Assembly: GCA_021018995.1 (NCBI GenBank)
Contig: CM037593.1
Span: 45,087,810-45,151,809, forward strand
Source: Chloranthus sessilifolius
Taxonomy: Eukaryota > Streptophyta > Magnoliopsida > Chloranthales > Chloranthaceae
DNA: 64,000 nt
Direction of reading: 5' to 3'
Position 1 is the stretch's first letter. Each line of letters opens with the position of its first letter. Made by a program: the position numbers and the translations under genes. Positions 34,087 through 46,813 of the stretch are shown here, piece by piece. The notes beneath the pieces are model-generated. The model saw nothing but the letters and a program-made list of their open reading frames with translations. It was not told the origin of the DNA and made no database searches.

Positions 34087-37000
34087 TGTAATAATCCAAA
34101 ATTTTGAAAACGTTGAATCGTTGACCTTTGAAGAGAATGCGACCTTTTGACTAATTTGACCCAAGTCAAACATTTGACCTATGTAACGTGGTCTCGAAAC
34201 CCCACTGATTATAATTAGAGTTACGCGCCAAGCACATTAAATCCCAACTCTTACCCTGTGAGGAACATATGCGTGTTTGTGCAGGTTGCACACGAACCCG
34301 GGCCCAATGCTTGAATTTGGGCCCCAACTCGAATTTTAACTCGAACCGAGAGTGGACCCGAGCCCAATAATCCAACCTGTCACGTGGCACCCAACCAAAT
34401 ATACGTATTTCGCAAGACATACGACACTGTGCACGTGTGCAATCTAGGAGGCAAATTTTCTATAGAAAATAAAAGTTTGTTAATGATTAAAACTTATTGG
34501 ACTAGTTGGGCTGACTATTTGGACCGATTTTGAGCCTAAATTAGGACCTTTAGATATATAACAATTACCGACTTGGGTGTATGAATTTCACACCAAACCA
34601 TGACCCAAGTACTTAAGTGAAACTTCCTTTGGAAGTTTCATTCTTTTACAAGAGTCGAGAGGAGGAGAGCTTGTATAACATCCCGAAATTTTGGATACCC
34701 ATACACCGACTAAGTGTGTGTGGACCATGAGAATTTAATTTGAGCCCTTGAATATAAGTGCTAACACATTAATGGGGTGTATTGACTTCACACGAAATCC
34801 GAGCCATTAGTGGTAAGAATTCATACATTCTTTTGGGCGTGTGCGCTTCACACCGAACCAACCCCTAAGTTATAAGTGAGGCCCTCATGTGGGTTTTCTT
34901 ACTTGCTTGCAATTTGAGAGAGGAGACAAAGAAGAAAGAAGAGAAAGAGGAGAGAAGAGCTTTGAAGGAGAAAGCTCCATTCGCCATTGTGTAGATTGAT
35001 CTCCCTCTCAACCCGTTTATCTTTGGAGATTTACTGCAAGAGAAAGAGAGCGTCGACATTGACGCGGCTACGATCGTGAGTTTGAGACATTTCCCCGAAC
35101 CCCCTTCTGTTCTCGGTGATTAGAAACCCCAAACCCTGTGGACCTCATTCTAGATCGTTCTATTTCACTCGAGAGAGCCGTGGGATTCTTAGGTACATCG
35201 AGGAGATTGAGGAGGTTCGATCTACGTTAGCTACGATCAAAGAAAAATGCTTAGATGGTATTAAGAAAATTGAGTTTTAGAAAGGAAAATCGCGCAGAAT
35301 CGTGCACAGTCGCGCGCGAGTTGGAAACTCGCGCAAGCGAAATGCCTTCAGAAAATAGGCTAAAAAGTCCTAAAAACAATCGCTCGCGCGAGTTTGGAAA
35401 GTCGCTCGCGCGACTGTGATTGAAGGGCCGACACAACCTCTGTATTTTGGCCTTAAATTTCTGCTCTGAACTCGGAATTATACTATTCTCACGACGTTGG
35501 AAAGAAGACAATGAAATCTATAACTTTTGTAAATTAACAATTATTACGAATCAAATATTTTAAAGGTCAAAATTGAGCGGCAAGTTGGTATAAGTTTCAC
35601 ATGATCCGAGGTTAGCACGAACTTGTCCATTCCACCTTAGTTTTGAGAAAAGCTTAAAGAAACTTCGATATGTGTGATTCTTTAGTTATTGACACATAGC
35701 TTGTGAACTATTGTCATATAGATTGAGGATTGAAGCTATCGATAGGACTTTGCTTTGTTTCGTGCAACTTCGAGGTTAAGGTAGGGGAAACTCGATACCT
35801 ATTTGCATTTTGACTTGATTTCATAGATGTCATGATATGATCAATGGAATGTGGTAAGTCTAACCGCAATTGAACTAATATTTGAACTTTTTAAAATTTA
35901 AACTTTGAATTGATTTTTATGGATATCGTGATATGAGTGAATGGTATATGATAAGCCTGATTGTATTTGAATTAGCGTTTGGACTCTTTGAAATTGAAAT
36001 TTGATTTTTTACTTTTGAGTATGATCTTTGAACCCTGACCGTGAACCAATGATCATAAGCTTTGAATACGAATTTGAATTGAATGTGAGTTTTGGAAATT
36101 GAGTTAGAAATTGTGATCATATAGAGATCTTTCAAATATTGAATCACATTGAACTCTTTCAAATTTGAAAATATGAATATGTGAACTTGAATCTGAGTGT
36201 ATAGAAATGTCATCGAGTCTTCTAAACCTTGAATCTGACATTTGAGTCTGGATCCTTTAAATTCTGATACCATAAATTCTGATGTGAGCAATGATGTAAT
36301 TGAATGGAAATATGATAATTCAAAATTGAATAAGAACTTGGGAAGTTCAGTTGCCTAGGAATCATTTGATATTTGAGTCTGAACTTTGAATAAGAATCTA
36401 CTGATATTTGAATCCGAATTCTGAAGTGTGAATCTGAGCTTGAACTAATCCTTTGAAATTGAGTTTTGAACCTAAACTATGAACTTGAATATGAATATTG
36501 AATATGATGTGAATTTAAAATCTTCGAACCTGATATGAATTCTGAACATGAATTGTGAACTTGAATCTGTACACCTTGATTGGACACTGACTGTACCACT
36601 GCATACACTGACTAGATCGATACGACGAATTATCCGTACACACTACATACTGTATACATTGACTGGATCGGTACGGCGGGTTATCCGTACACACTACATA
36701 CATATTGGATCGGTACAACGAGTTATCCGTACACACTGCATACATACTGGACCGGTACAGCGGGTTATCCGTACACACTGCATACTGCATACACTGACTG
36801 GACTGGTACGACGGGTTATCCGTGCACACTGTACACTACATATACTGACTGAACCACTGTATACACTAACTGGACCGGTACGACAGGTCATCCGTACACA
36901 CTGTAAGATGTGAACTGGAAATCTGACCACTGTAAGATGAGAATAATGGAAATCTAGACACTGTAAGCCATTGAATTGGAACACTAAACACTGTAAGTCA

Positions 37001-37695
37001 TTGAATTTGAACATTGAACTTTGTAAGTCTCTAAGTCCAAATAGAAATTCTGAATTTGACTTTTAAGATGAATTTGGGAACACAAAAAGAAATTTCAAAA
37101 AAATTGTATCATCGAATTTTGTGTGAAACTTTGAACTAGTGATTCGATTCAAGGATATATGCAAATCGGTTTTGATGTTATCGTCTTTTGAACTCTGTCA
37201 TTGAATCTATGCATTGATATGATAAGATGTGAAATTATATTTGATTTTCTTCTACTGAGCTTAGACTGTTAGCTCACCCCGACTATACGTCATAGGTGTA
37301 GCTCTTAATTAGGACCCTGGACTTGAGAATCCGGCTTTACGTACCGGAGAAAGAAGCACAATAGTGTTGTTGATTCAGATTTGGTATTGTAACTTTTGAG
37401 TTTAGAACTTGGTAAGTTCATAAGGTTTTGGGTACAATGGTAGAATTAGTTTTATGTATATATTTTGTGTACCACTGTTTAAGTGATGGTCGACCATCAC
37501 CGGTGATTTATTTTTCCTCAATTATTTATATGCTTTATATAGAAATAGAAAAAGTTAGCTCTTCAATATGTATCTTTGCTTTGATTTCCGCGTTTAGTGT
37601 GGATGTATCAATTATTCTGTATTTAGATTGTGTTCTATGATCTGGCGGTCTGATTTTCTCAGAGATCCGTGTAAGGAGAAATACAAGCTATCACA
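34087..37695 (+). mobile_element. Solo or composite LTR, related to the 40638-50653 element
   Basis: It starts TGTAATAATCC with GTTGAATCGTTGACC, like the LTR starts at 40638 and 46814, and ends CTATCACA like GTTGTCACA at 44401. Shared blocks include ACGTTGGAAAGAAGACAA, TTTTAAAGGTCAAAATTGAGC and GCTTAGACTGTTAGCTCA. Flanks are GTAAT (34082-34086) and ATAAT (37696-37700), a 4/5 target duplication. A second LTR-like start (TGTATAACATCCCG) at 34672 suggests either a chimeric U3 or one LTR inserted in another. It interrupts the second MULE transposase. Confidence 0.6.
36590..36920 (+). repeat. Tandem repeat with GGGTTATCCGTACACACT
   Basis: About six or seven units of 45-65 bp containing GACTGGATCGGTACGRCGGGT and TTATCCGTACACACTGCATA. 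It sits in the LTR where the related LTRs at 43240 and 49450 carry a different tandem repeat. Confidence 0.8.
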
Positions 37696-37699
37696 ATAA

Positions 37700-39529
37700 T
37701 GTTAGAAATGATTCGTCATGCAAGGGCGAAATGCCGAATTATAAATCAGATTATGTATCGAAAGATGGTCAAAGTATTTCTTTCGACGACAATCAAACAA
37801 GCATGGATGATATTGATGATGTGATAGGGGTTGATGAGGGATTCGAAGAATGGAACTTTGAAAGATGTAAGGTCAAGGAGGGGGTGAAGGGCTAAATGAG
37901 AAGTCATCATTTAAAAGTCAAAAGAATAAATAGGCTAATCGGGCAGAGCCGATGAAGGTGTTGAATGAAAGGATATCCTCAAAACGTAGCAAGAATGAAG
38001 GGCCTAATGGGATAAAGCCAAATGAGGGTCTGGTTGAAAGGGTATCCCCAAAATGCAAGAATGGTGAATGTCCTAGTGGGGCGAAGTTAAATAAGGAGCC
38101 AAATGAAAGAGTACCTCCAAAAGGAAACAAGAATGGGGAGTCTAATCATAATCAAGGCTTCTTTTTCCGACATACGCCGATCGAGTCGATGGGTTCGAAA
38201 AATTCTGAATCTTGATTCTATTTCGGAGATGAGAGCAGTGGTAGCTCTAATGAGTTGAGCGTTGGGGCGATCTTCCACTCAAAAGAAGTTTTTCATGTTT
38301 TTTTGAGGGAATATGCTATAAAAAAAATTATATTAAAGCCCATAAAGACTTGTAAAACAATTATTATAGTAGGGTGTGCAGGTCCCTCTTGCCCTTGGCA
38401 TGTACATGCTTCGAAGCAATGTGACGTGTTGGCATTCGAAGTGAAAATTTATGTGTCGTATCATTCATGTTTATTTTCGAGGGTTGGTTCAGGTCATCAC
38501 CAGACAACAACTAAATGGATTGCTAATAAGATTAGTGATCTCATGAGCAACCATTATAATATGAGACCCCATGAGATTGCATTCAATATGAAGGAAAAAT
38601 TTTGTATAGAAGTCAATTACTTCAAAGCACGGAAGGGAAAGGAAATTGCTTTCGAAGATGCTTTCGGTGGATGAGAGGAATCATATAATTTAATGCCATC
38701 TTACTGTATCGAGTTAAAGCGAGTAGATCCGGGTGTCGTGACTATTTTACTCCGCCATGTTGACTATGCATTCTTTCGATTTTTTTGGGCATTTGAGCCA
38801 TCGATTCGCAACTATAGGAAAAACTTACGACCCATTATCTCAATTGATGGGACACATCTTAGGGGCAAATATATTAGGAAACTCCTAATAGCAACAACAT
38901 CTGATGGTAACAATGGGTTGTTCCCCTTGGCATTTGCAGCGGTTGATGAAGAAACAAAGGAAGCGTGGACTTGGTTTTTAACTATACTATGGAAACAGAT
39001 CATTGCCGATGATGAAAGATGCTTGTGATTATTAGTGATTGCAAGGCAACTTTAATGGAAGTTCTGAAGGTGGTTTTCTCGCATGCAGTCCAAAGTTATT
39101 GTTTTAGGCACTTGTGTGATAACTTTCGTAAGAAATGCAAGAAAAAGTTTATTGAAGGTTGGTTATGGGAAATTACTCGCAAATTTACAATACTCAAATT
39201 TGAGACGAGAATGAATGTGTTAAAGGCAAGCAACCATGACAATTGGGAAAGGTTACATGGTGTTGATAAACATCTCAGGTCTAGAGCTTATTTTTTCGGA
39301 AAGAGATATCATATGTTGACAATAAATATATCTGAATCTCGGAACTCTGTGTTAAAATTTGATAGAGCTCTGCGTATTACGCCCATCATTAAAAAGACTC
39401 GTGAAAAGATAATCGAATATTTCTATTAAAGGAAGCTTGATGGTGTAAGACAGGTTTTAGAGAATATGCACAAAACTCATTCAAACTGGCCGCGTCCGTC
39501 CAGTTTGAATGAGTTTAAGGTTAGGACCA
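37700..39529 (+). pseudogene. Second MULE transposase pseudogene, truncated
   Basis: An acidic, Lys/Glu-rich N-terminal part (37700-38215, with stops) is followed by a zinc-binding-type DNA-binding domain (IIVGCAGPSCPWHVHASKQC, 38255-38674), the first catalytic Asp in ISIDGTHLRGKY, AFAAVDEETKEAWTWFL, a frameshift near 39010-39028, the second catalytic Asp in VIISDCKATLMEV, and SYCFRHLCDNFRKKC, then SRAYFFGKRYHMLTIN. It stops before the C-terminal third, so the SWIM zinc finger is missing. A TGA interrupts at 38672-38674. It differs clearly from the transposase at 23491, so it belongs to another MULE family. Confidence 0.85.
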
Positions 39530-39813
39530 CTACGTGAAAAAGGGCAATAAATGACTCTAGGACTTTTAAAAGAACTACTGTCGATGTCTATATTAAGCAT
39601 TCATTTTTTTACTTAACCCACGACAACTGCCCACTATATATATTTCTTATCCCTCTGCAACCCATCTTCTTGCTGGCTCAAACCCTAAATTCCTCTGGTT
39701 CTCCCTCAAATCCCTCTGGCTCAGCGTTCAAATCCCTCTCGCTCTCGCTCTCGCTCAAATCCCTCTCGTTCAAGCCCTAACCCGAATTGGAGCAGCAAAC
39801 CTTTCCAGCAAAA

Positions 39814-40175
39814 ATGGTATTTTCTATCTCTATCTCTTTATCTTTTATAGTCGAATGAAGCCTTAGATTTAGGCCTTGTTTTTCTTAAAGCCAGTTCAAA
39901 TTCTTAAGGTTTGAGGATTTTATCAAACTCGACATCAAATATATCATTTATTATTAGTGTTTCTTTTCTTTTTTGTTGTTATTGTTTTTAATTTCTTTGT
40001 ATGTTTCTAGGGTTATAATAGAGGTAATGTGTATCCATGGATTTCGGCGATGGTGGAAGCGTATCCGTTGTTAGAGGAGCTTAGGTTGAAGAGGATGTTG
40101 GTGACTGATGAGAGTTTGGAGATAATTTTGAGATCTTTTAATAATTTTAGGGCCTTGGCTCTAGCATCCTGCTAG
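39814..40175 (+). pseudogene. TIR1/AFB auxin-receptor exon fragment behind a short ATG exon
   Basis: After an intron-like stretch (GT at 39817, TTTCTAG at 40004-40010) the text [20 protein letters not shown], then [17 protein letters not shown] and [10 protein letters not shown], matches the start of the leucine-rich repeats of TIR1/AFB F-box proteins (GYVYPW..., LEEIRLKRM.VTDE/DCLE, ...LVLSSCEGF). A stop TAG (40173-40175) stands where the family has Glu before GF. ATG at 39814-39816 joins in frame across the intron, giving a 55-residue product. TATA-like ACTATATATA lies near 39631 and CT-rich leader text between. The F-box and the rest of the LRRs are absent. Confidence 0.7.
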
Positions 40176-40632
40176 GGTTTCTATACCATTGGACTAGCTG
40201 CATTGCTGCTAATTAGAGGTGGATTTGATTTTTTTTCTTTTTTTTTTTTGTTCTTCGATTGATTTGGTTATTTTGCTAGTTCGTTGTTTGAATAAATTTG
40301 GTTTGTAGCTTGTTGGTAGATCTGGAGAGATTTTTTAGACATTTTTATTTTTAATTTAAACTTTTTCTTTCAATTCCTATATTTCTTGCGATCGATTATG
40401 CAATTTAGGGTTCTGAGTCTTAGGGTTCGGATTGATTAGGGTTATACAATCAGGCTATGCACAGGTTAACTATATTTGGAGCTCCTTAGCAGAGAAAGGA
40501 TTTGCATAAGGCAAATTTTACCTTATTCTTGGCTTTGTTCCTTGGTTTTTTCTATATGCTTTTCCCCAAATTTAAAAGAATTTTGCTGCTCTTGCAAATA
40601 TTGAAATGTAAATGACTACATACTGTGGTTAC
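40176..40632. other. AT-rich tail of the TIR1/AFB fragment, no further exon seen
   Basis: One or two more residues of similarity (GLAALL) follow the stop, then T-rich sequence. Nothing else recognisable before the retrotransposon's target duplication at 40633. Confidence 0.4.
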
Positions 40633-40637
40633 TAACT

Positions 40638-43600
40638 TGTAACAACCCCGACTTTTTTCGATAATGTTGAATCATTGACCTTCAATGATAATGCGACTGT
40701 TTAGACCGGTTTGACTTTGGTCAAACCTCTGATGCCAATGATGCGGCCTCTGACCCACCTATCTTAATTGGGTAAATTCACTCAAACACAAATCTGAAGA
40801 CCAATTCCTAATTCGAGCACTAAATTGGTACTCGAACTCTTTGGTGGAGTGTGTGTGTGGCATGCGACTCGAACCGGGATTGGACCAGGTTCGATCCCAC
40901 CCTTTTCAAGTACCATAGTTATGACATATGACATTAGTTAATAAATAAATTAGAACGAGATGGATGATGTACACGTGATCAAGGACGATCATGTGCATGC
41001 TAGGCATGAACCTAACCCGAGCCCAATAACCCAAACTAATGTGTGTCTATATGTGTAGGTGTACATTGTCTAGGTATGTATATGTATGTATGTGTATTCA
41101 TGTGAGCCATTTCGCAAGCCACGTGATGGCACCATGGTCAAGAACTATGTTAGCAAATAAGAGGTTTAGGAATCAAAATGTGTTTAATGCATTTAGGTTT
41201 CATTTTTGGACAATTAGACAAGAACCCTTACATCGATTCTTAGTGTAGCGGCCTTATGCTAAATCGACCCCAACAAATATAAAAGAGGCCCTTTCAGATT
41301 TTTTTTGAGAGCCCATTTGAGAAAAGAGAGAGAGAGAGAGCCGAGAGGAGAGAGGAGAGAGGAGAGGAGCTCGGCTGTGGGAGAACCGAAAGAGGGAGAG
41401 AAGGAAAAAGGGGCGAGAGGAAGAAAACCCCCATCATCTTCTCCTCATTTGTTTCCCTTTGTGAAACCCAACCATCGATCTCCTCCCAAACACCGGACGA
41501 TCAAAGAGAGAGGTGGAATTTGAGCCATTGGATGAACGACGAGCTACGGAGCCGATTTCCCTCAATTTTGGCCATCGAAATCTCCGCATGCACAACTTAT
41601 GAAAGTAAGTGTCGTAGGATCATCATATGAATTCCGATTGGTGGAATCTCCGCATGCACAACAGTGATTTCCGTCGATTTTTACGTCATAGACCCCGCAT
41701 GCATGGTTAAAGAAGGTAAGATTGATGGTTTAATAGTGTGGAATTTGTTTTATAATTAGTTTAGATTCATAAGGAGTTGATCTTCCAAGAATTGGAGTTT
41801 TTCGGAAAATTGGGGAAGGAAGAAGAAATCTGAAAACACAGTCCCTACAACAAGTAGAAAGTCGCTACAGTGAGTTTGCTTCTGAGTACCTCGCTACAAC
41901 GAGTGCCCCAACTAGTTTTTAGGCAAAAAAATTTGGGCAAAACTTGTTGCAGCAAGGTTATGGAATTTTGAACACCTCGCTGTAGCGAGCTACAAACTCG
42001 CTACAGCGAGCTAGGGCTTGGTGTCGACACCAGCTCGGTATTTTGGTCATAACTTTTGAGTGGGAAGTTGGATTGATGCGATTTGTACGACGTTGGAAAG
42101 AGGACAACGAGACCCATAACTTGTATGAAATTACAAATGCATGAATCAAAAGTTTTAAAGGTAAAAATTGAGCGGGAAGTTGGGTCAAGTTCTGAGTTAG
42201 CATGAACTTGACCATTTCCACTTTGATTTTGAGAAAACATTTAAATACGTCAAAGTTATTAGTAATTAGATTCAATCCTTAATACCTCATTGTACATATG
42301 ATGTAGATTGGGAACGAGAGGCCGTTAATAAGGACCTTGCGTTGCTTTTGCACGACTCCGAACCCGAGGTAGGAAAATTTGATCTTCGATTCATAGACTC
42401 TAGGATGTAATGGAATGTGAACCTTAATATCTTGTGTTTGAAATCTGACACGTTGAAAATGAATTTGAGTTTTCAAGTATCGAATTCTTATATAAACCAT
42501 GGATTTGAATTTGGAATAGTTAGGGAAATTCGATGCTCAATATCATTTTTTATTTAGATTCATAGATCTTATGGTAGAATTGAACTGATAAGAACTGATA
42601 GGAACTTAGATTCTGATATGAATATGATATGAACTGATACGAACTGATACAAACTGATATGAACTGATATGAATTAATATGAATATGGAATCTGTTAGAA
42701 TCTGATATGAATTGATTTGAGCATTGAATCTAATTTGAATTTAGAAAAATTGAACTTTGAACCGACAAGTGAGCATTGTATTAAACACTCTGATTTTTGA
42801 ACTCCGAATATGAACTCTATTTTTAAATCTGATTTGAATTTCACAACCCAGTTCCATTTGATTTCGATTCATCGATTTGACGATTGGAACATGAATTTGA
42901 AATTGAATTGAATTTATACTCTTCGAAATTGAATGGGACTTGAACTGAAAAGTGAACCTTGCATCAAATCTTCGAATGTGAACTTAGAACTTTGCCTTTT
43001 GAATACAAACTCCGAAATCAAATCTGAATATGAGTATGAACGTGAACTTTGAACTTTGAATGAAAATGTAAATTTGAACATTGAATCCGACCTTAAATCC
43101 TTGAAACTCTGGATAGACACTTTTGATATGAACTTCAAACATGAGCTCTGAACATGACCATTGAATATGAACTTGCACATTGCATCAACTTTGAACTTTG
43201 AGTTTGGAATTCTGAATTGTATGATGAGATGAGCGGATCCGTGATTTGGACAGGCATGACGGTGAATCCATGATTTTGACCGGCATGGCGCTGAATCCAT
43301 GATTTGGACTAGTACGACAGTGAATCTGTGATTTGGACTGGCACGACTCAGTCTCTTTCTGAACTCTGATATGAATTCTGAACTCTAAAACTCTGAATAA
43401 GAACTTTGAATATGAAACTCTGAATTCAGTAAGAAGTTGGAGATAAATGAGAAAACGAATAAATGAATAAGTGGATAAAGAATTATGTGAAATCTGAAAT
43501 TCGAAGCTTAAACTCCGAAATTGAACTCTGAGTTTCGAACTCTGAATCTGTATATGAATCTTGAATCCAAACTCTGATTCTGAATTTGAATCTTAAACTC

Positions 43601-44401
43601 TGAATCCGAATCTGAAAATTGAACTTATGTGAACATCGATTTTGGCATCGAACTCTAGAATTTGAACCCAAAATTGAACTTGAACCATGACATTGAAATC
43701 TGAATTAGAACTCAGATATCGAAATTCTGAATTGAGAACTTGGATTTTGCCTATGATTTTGAACTTAAGACTGTGCGGATTTCGTTTTCACGAAAATGTC
43801 TTTGAAATTTTTTTCCCTGTTTGATATGAAAAATACTTCTGGAACTTAGCCTTCTCTTTTGATTTGAAAATGCCCTTTTGATTATAATCATTGAACCTAT
43901 GCATTGATCTGATTAGATGTGAATTGGTATTGATATTTTTCTACTGAGCTTAGACTGTTAGCTCATCCCGACATTTATGTCACAAGTGTTGATAGTAGAC
44001 AGGTCTTTGAGCTTGGGAACGAACTCGATTACGTGTCGGAAGTAGCAGGAAAACTTCCGCCCCAGGATCTTCGTCCATAACTGGTGAATTATGGAATTTG
44101 TAGAGTTAGCCTTTGTATAGTTAGTAGTAATTTAAACCACTGTTTAGGTGACAGTCGGCCGTCACTGATGGTATACTTTTGTTTTAATTTCTGTTCAGTA
44201 CATATTGGAATTTATCTTTGTTTAATGCGATACGAAATCTTTTGTTTTCATATTCCGCAGTGCACATGATATCTAATCTTTGATTCCCGCCCATCTGTGT
44301 AAGAAGAAAAGAAAAAATTTGTTCTGATTTTCAAATACCGGATGGTTCGATCTTCCCCGAAATCCGTGTTTTTGTCTAGGGGGAAAATCGAGTTGTCACA
44401 G
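40638..44401 (+). mobile_element. 5' LTR of the gag-only element
   Basis: TGTAACAACCCC...GTTGTCACA, 3,764 bp. TATA box AAATATAAAAGAGG near 41275, GA-rich leader after it, palindromic CTCGCTGTAGCGAG blocks (41850-42020), a block of TGAATCTGAA words (42560-43760), a 32-bp-type tandem repeat (43240-43350) and the common block GCTTAGACTGTTAGCTCA near 43948. Confidence 0.9.
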
Positions 44402-44421
44402 GTGGTATTAAAGATATGGTG
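44402..44421 (+). other. Primer-binding site, decayed initiator-Met type
   Basis: Directly after the LTR the text is GG then TGGTATTAAAGATATGG. Plant elements primed by tRNA-iMet begin TGGTATCAGAGC; ten of these twelve positions are kept, the two changes being C to T and G to A. Confidence 0.7.
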
Positions 44422-44679
44422 TTAGGTCCTGAAGAACACCATATGAGTGGATCATCTGTGACGCCTTGTGTCATAGATGGTATCAAGGCTATGGGAGTAG
44501 ATCCTGTATGCAATATCAGTGCGGGTCTGTGCCACCATGTGTCACAGTTGATGTCACAACTATGGCATGAGATTCCTACAGAACTTAGGCTTTAGGTTCA
44601 TAGGTAACTTTAGGTTGTGAACCCATGAGTTAGAGATGATCTATGGGCTGAATTTTCATGACCATTATGACTAAAACAC

Positions 44680-45793
44680 TTGTTCGATCGTGACAGGTCA
44701 TTATTGGCCCCTCGGGGTAGATCAAGGACTGTCTGCGGCAAAGGGACCTCAACTGGTGAGGGAACATCAGGTGGTGCAGGAGTCGCCACTGATGCAAATG
44801 ACGTTCCCCTAGGAGGAGAAAAGCAACAATGGGCAGGTGGGCCAACTGTTAGAGACAATGGTCAACACGATGGCTCAGCTAGCATCAAGACCTCCGCGCT
44901 CCGGATTTCAGGAGTTCAGGAGGATGAAGCCTCCTAGCTTCTACGGTCAAGCCGATCTGCTCGAAGCAGAAAAATGGCTCAACTAGATAGAGAAAGTTTT
45001 TCGGCGAATTCCGTGTATCGAAGAAGAGAAGGTCAGTTGGGCTTCCTTCCAGCTAGAGGGAGAAACCGACCCCTAGTGGAAATCTGTGGAGAAGACTAGG
45101 ATACAAGGGACACCAAATGCGCCATGGACCTGGGCACAATTCGTGGAAACATTCAACGAGAAATACTTCTCCAAAGTAATCCGAGATCAGTGGGAAGTCA
45201 AGTTTGTTTCACTAGAGAAAGGCAGAATGTCCGTGCGAGAATATGAAGCTGAATTCACGAGGCTGTCTAGATTCACTCCTCAACATGTGGCCACATAACT
45301 TATGAAGGCCAAAAAGTTTGAGCGTATTCTGAGGCCAACCATCAAGGAGAGAATCTCTCTGTTCCAGGCAGAGACCTATGCTCAAGTCATGAGCCTGACC
45401 CTTATCACCGAGTAAGATATCGAGAATATGCATAAGAGGAGGGAGCAACAGAATAAGAATCAGACTGTTACAACCCGAGAACAAGCAAGTGAGAAATCGA
45501 TGCTATTGATGCCAGCACCCCGTCAATCGGCTCAGATTACCTGCCCAGAATTTTCTGCGCCTACTCCTACCAGATATTTCCGTCCTTTGAACCCCACTAC
45601 AACGCTCCAGTCAGGGGTTCGACAAACTTCATGCACCTCTCCGTTTGCGCAAGTTGAGTCATGCTCAAGATGCGAAAAATATCACAAGACGGAGGAGCGT
45701 AGGTGGGCCACCAGTGCATGCTTTAGGTGTGGCTGGGGAGGACATTTGATAAGGGATTGCCCCAAGGCAAAGAAGCGGCAAATGACACCCTAA
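44680..45793 (+). pseudogene. gag: Gag pseudogene with CCHC zinc knuckle
   Basis: The readable frame includes FRRMKPPSFYGQADLLEAEK, then IEKVFRRIPCIEEEKVSWAS, PWTWAQFVETFNEKYFSKVI and MSVREYEAEFTRLSRFTP, the capsid domain order of chromovirus Gag, followed by a basic linker and CFRCGWGGHLIRDCP, a CX2CX4HX4C nucleocapsid knuckle. Stops interrupt after EKWLN, DP, VAT and LITE, and the N-terminal Gly/Thr-rich part is in another frame (44680-44937). The frame ends in a TAA at 45791-45793, 14 residues after the knuckle. Confidence 0.85.
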
Positions 45794-46666
45794 CGTCAAA
45801 CAAATTTATCCAAGGTACAAATTCATTATTGATTGTCAAATTATCATTTTATTCTCAGTTAATGAATATCCTTGGGAATTTACTTTCAATTTTGACACTT
45901 CATGAACGCCACAACACCATCATAAATACCCTCAACTAAATCACATGCATGAATCTTAGGTAAACTGTACATGCATCACAGTAGTGACATCTGTTCACTC
46001 AGGACACGTGTCTTGATAGACCTAGGATCCACACATTCAATTGTAACTCCTCAATTCGCGATCGAATTGAGTATCACTCCAGCAAATGGTCACATTCCGC
46101 CCTTCCAAAAGGAAGTTTAGGAGAACTTACAGTTGTTACATTGAATGTGGTATTACGCACATTAGAATTGGAAGAATTTGGATGTAGTGACCAAGTTGGA
46201 AATTGACATTTCGGTACGGAGCGATTGTTGCATCCAAATCCACGTTAGGAATTGACACAACACATCACTTTCCCTTTGATCAAATGGCATTCCTACGAAC
46301 CCATCACACGCATCGTGGTCATAAGCTGACCTTCGGTTCAGACATATTCACTAATCTATTTTATAATCCATAGGAGGCAAGCTAGCTTGCCGCATACATC
46401 GGTAGATTTGTAAGTCACTCCCTTCAATATAGTTGCTGGAGGGTAACCTAAGCTTCCGTTCCATAGGACGCCTTGTAGAGAAGATCTTTTGGATAGAAGA
46501 TCTTCAGGGTTCCTACGCCCAATTCACACTAGACAGAGTGTGAACTAAGAGGGAAGGATCATTATCCCAATATATTGATCTTGATATCCAGCATCTGCTG
46601 CGATAAATATACCGAAGGATACGTAATGAATTTTTTAGGACGAAAATTCCTATAAGGAGGGGAGGA
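45794..46666 (+). other. Remnant between gag and the 3' end, no pol
   Basis: About 0.9 kb with no open frame above 70 codons and no pol motif. Near the end TTTTTTAGGACGAAAATTCC and AAGGAGGGGAGGATG form a polypurine tract like that of Tekay/Del elements. Confidence 0.5.
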
Positions 46667-46813
46667 TGTAATGACCCTGAATTCCGTTGATGTTGAATCG
46701 TCGACTCTTGAGGAGAGTAGGATTACTCTTGTCCGGGTTTGTCAAGTGTCCTCATCTCTTCGAATGACATACGTCAATTTTCGAGGACGAAAATTCTTTT
46801 AAGGAGGGTAGAA
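46667..46813 (+). other. Extra LTR start fragment and second polypurine tract
   Basis: TGTAATGACCC at 46667 begins about 110 bp related to an LTR start (GATGTTGAATCGTCGAC, GGGTTTGTCAAGTG). Then TTTCGAGGACGAAAATTC and TTTTAAGGAGGG repeat the polypurine tract at 46776-46813, next to the real 3' LTR. The 3' end is thus present twice. Confidence 0.7.

Noticed and set aside
36515-37014. Open frames across the 36590-36920 tandem repeat on both strands
   Set aside because: Products of a stop-free tandem repeat in an LTR, with no family similarity.
39528-39545. CACTA transposon end (CACTACGTGAAAAA) truncating the second MULE
   Set aside because: Only one end resembles CACTA; no inverse partner or 3-bp duplication was found.
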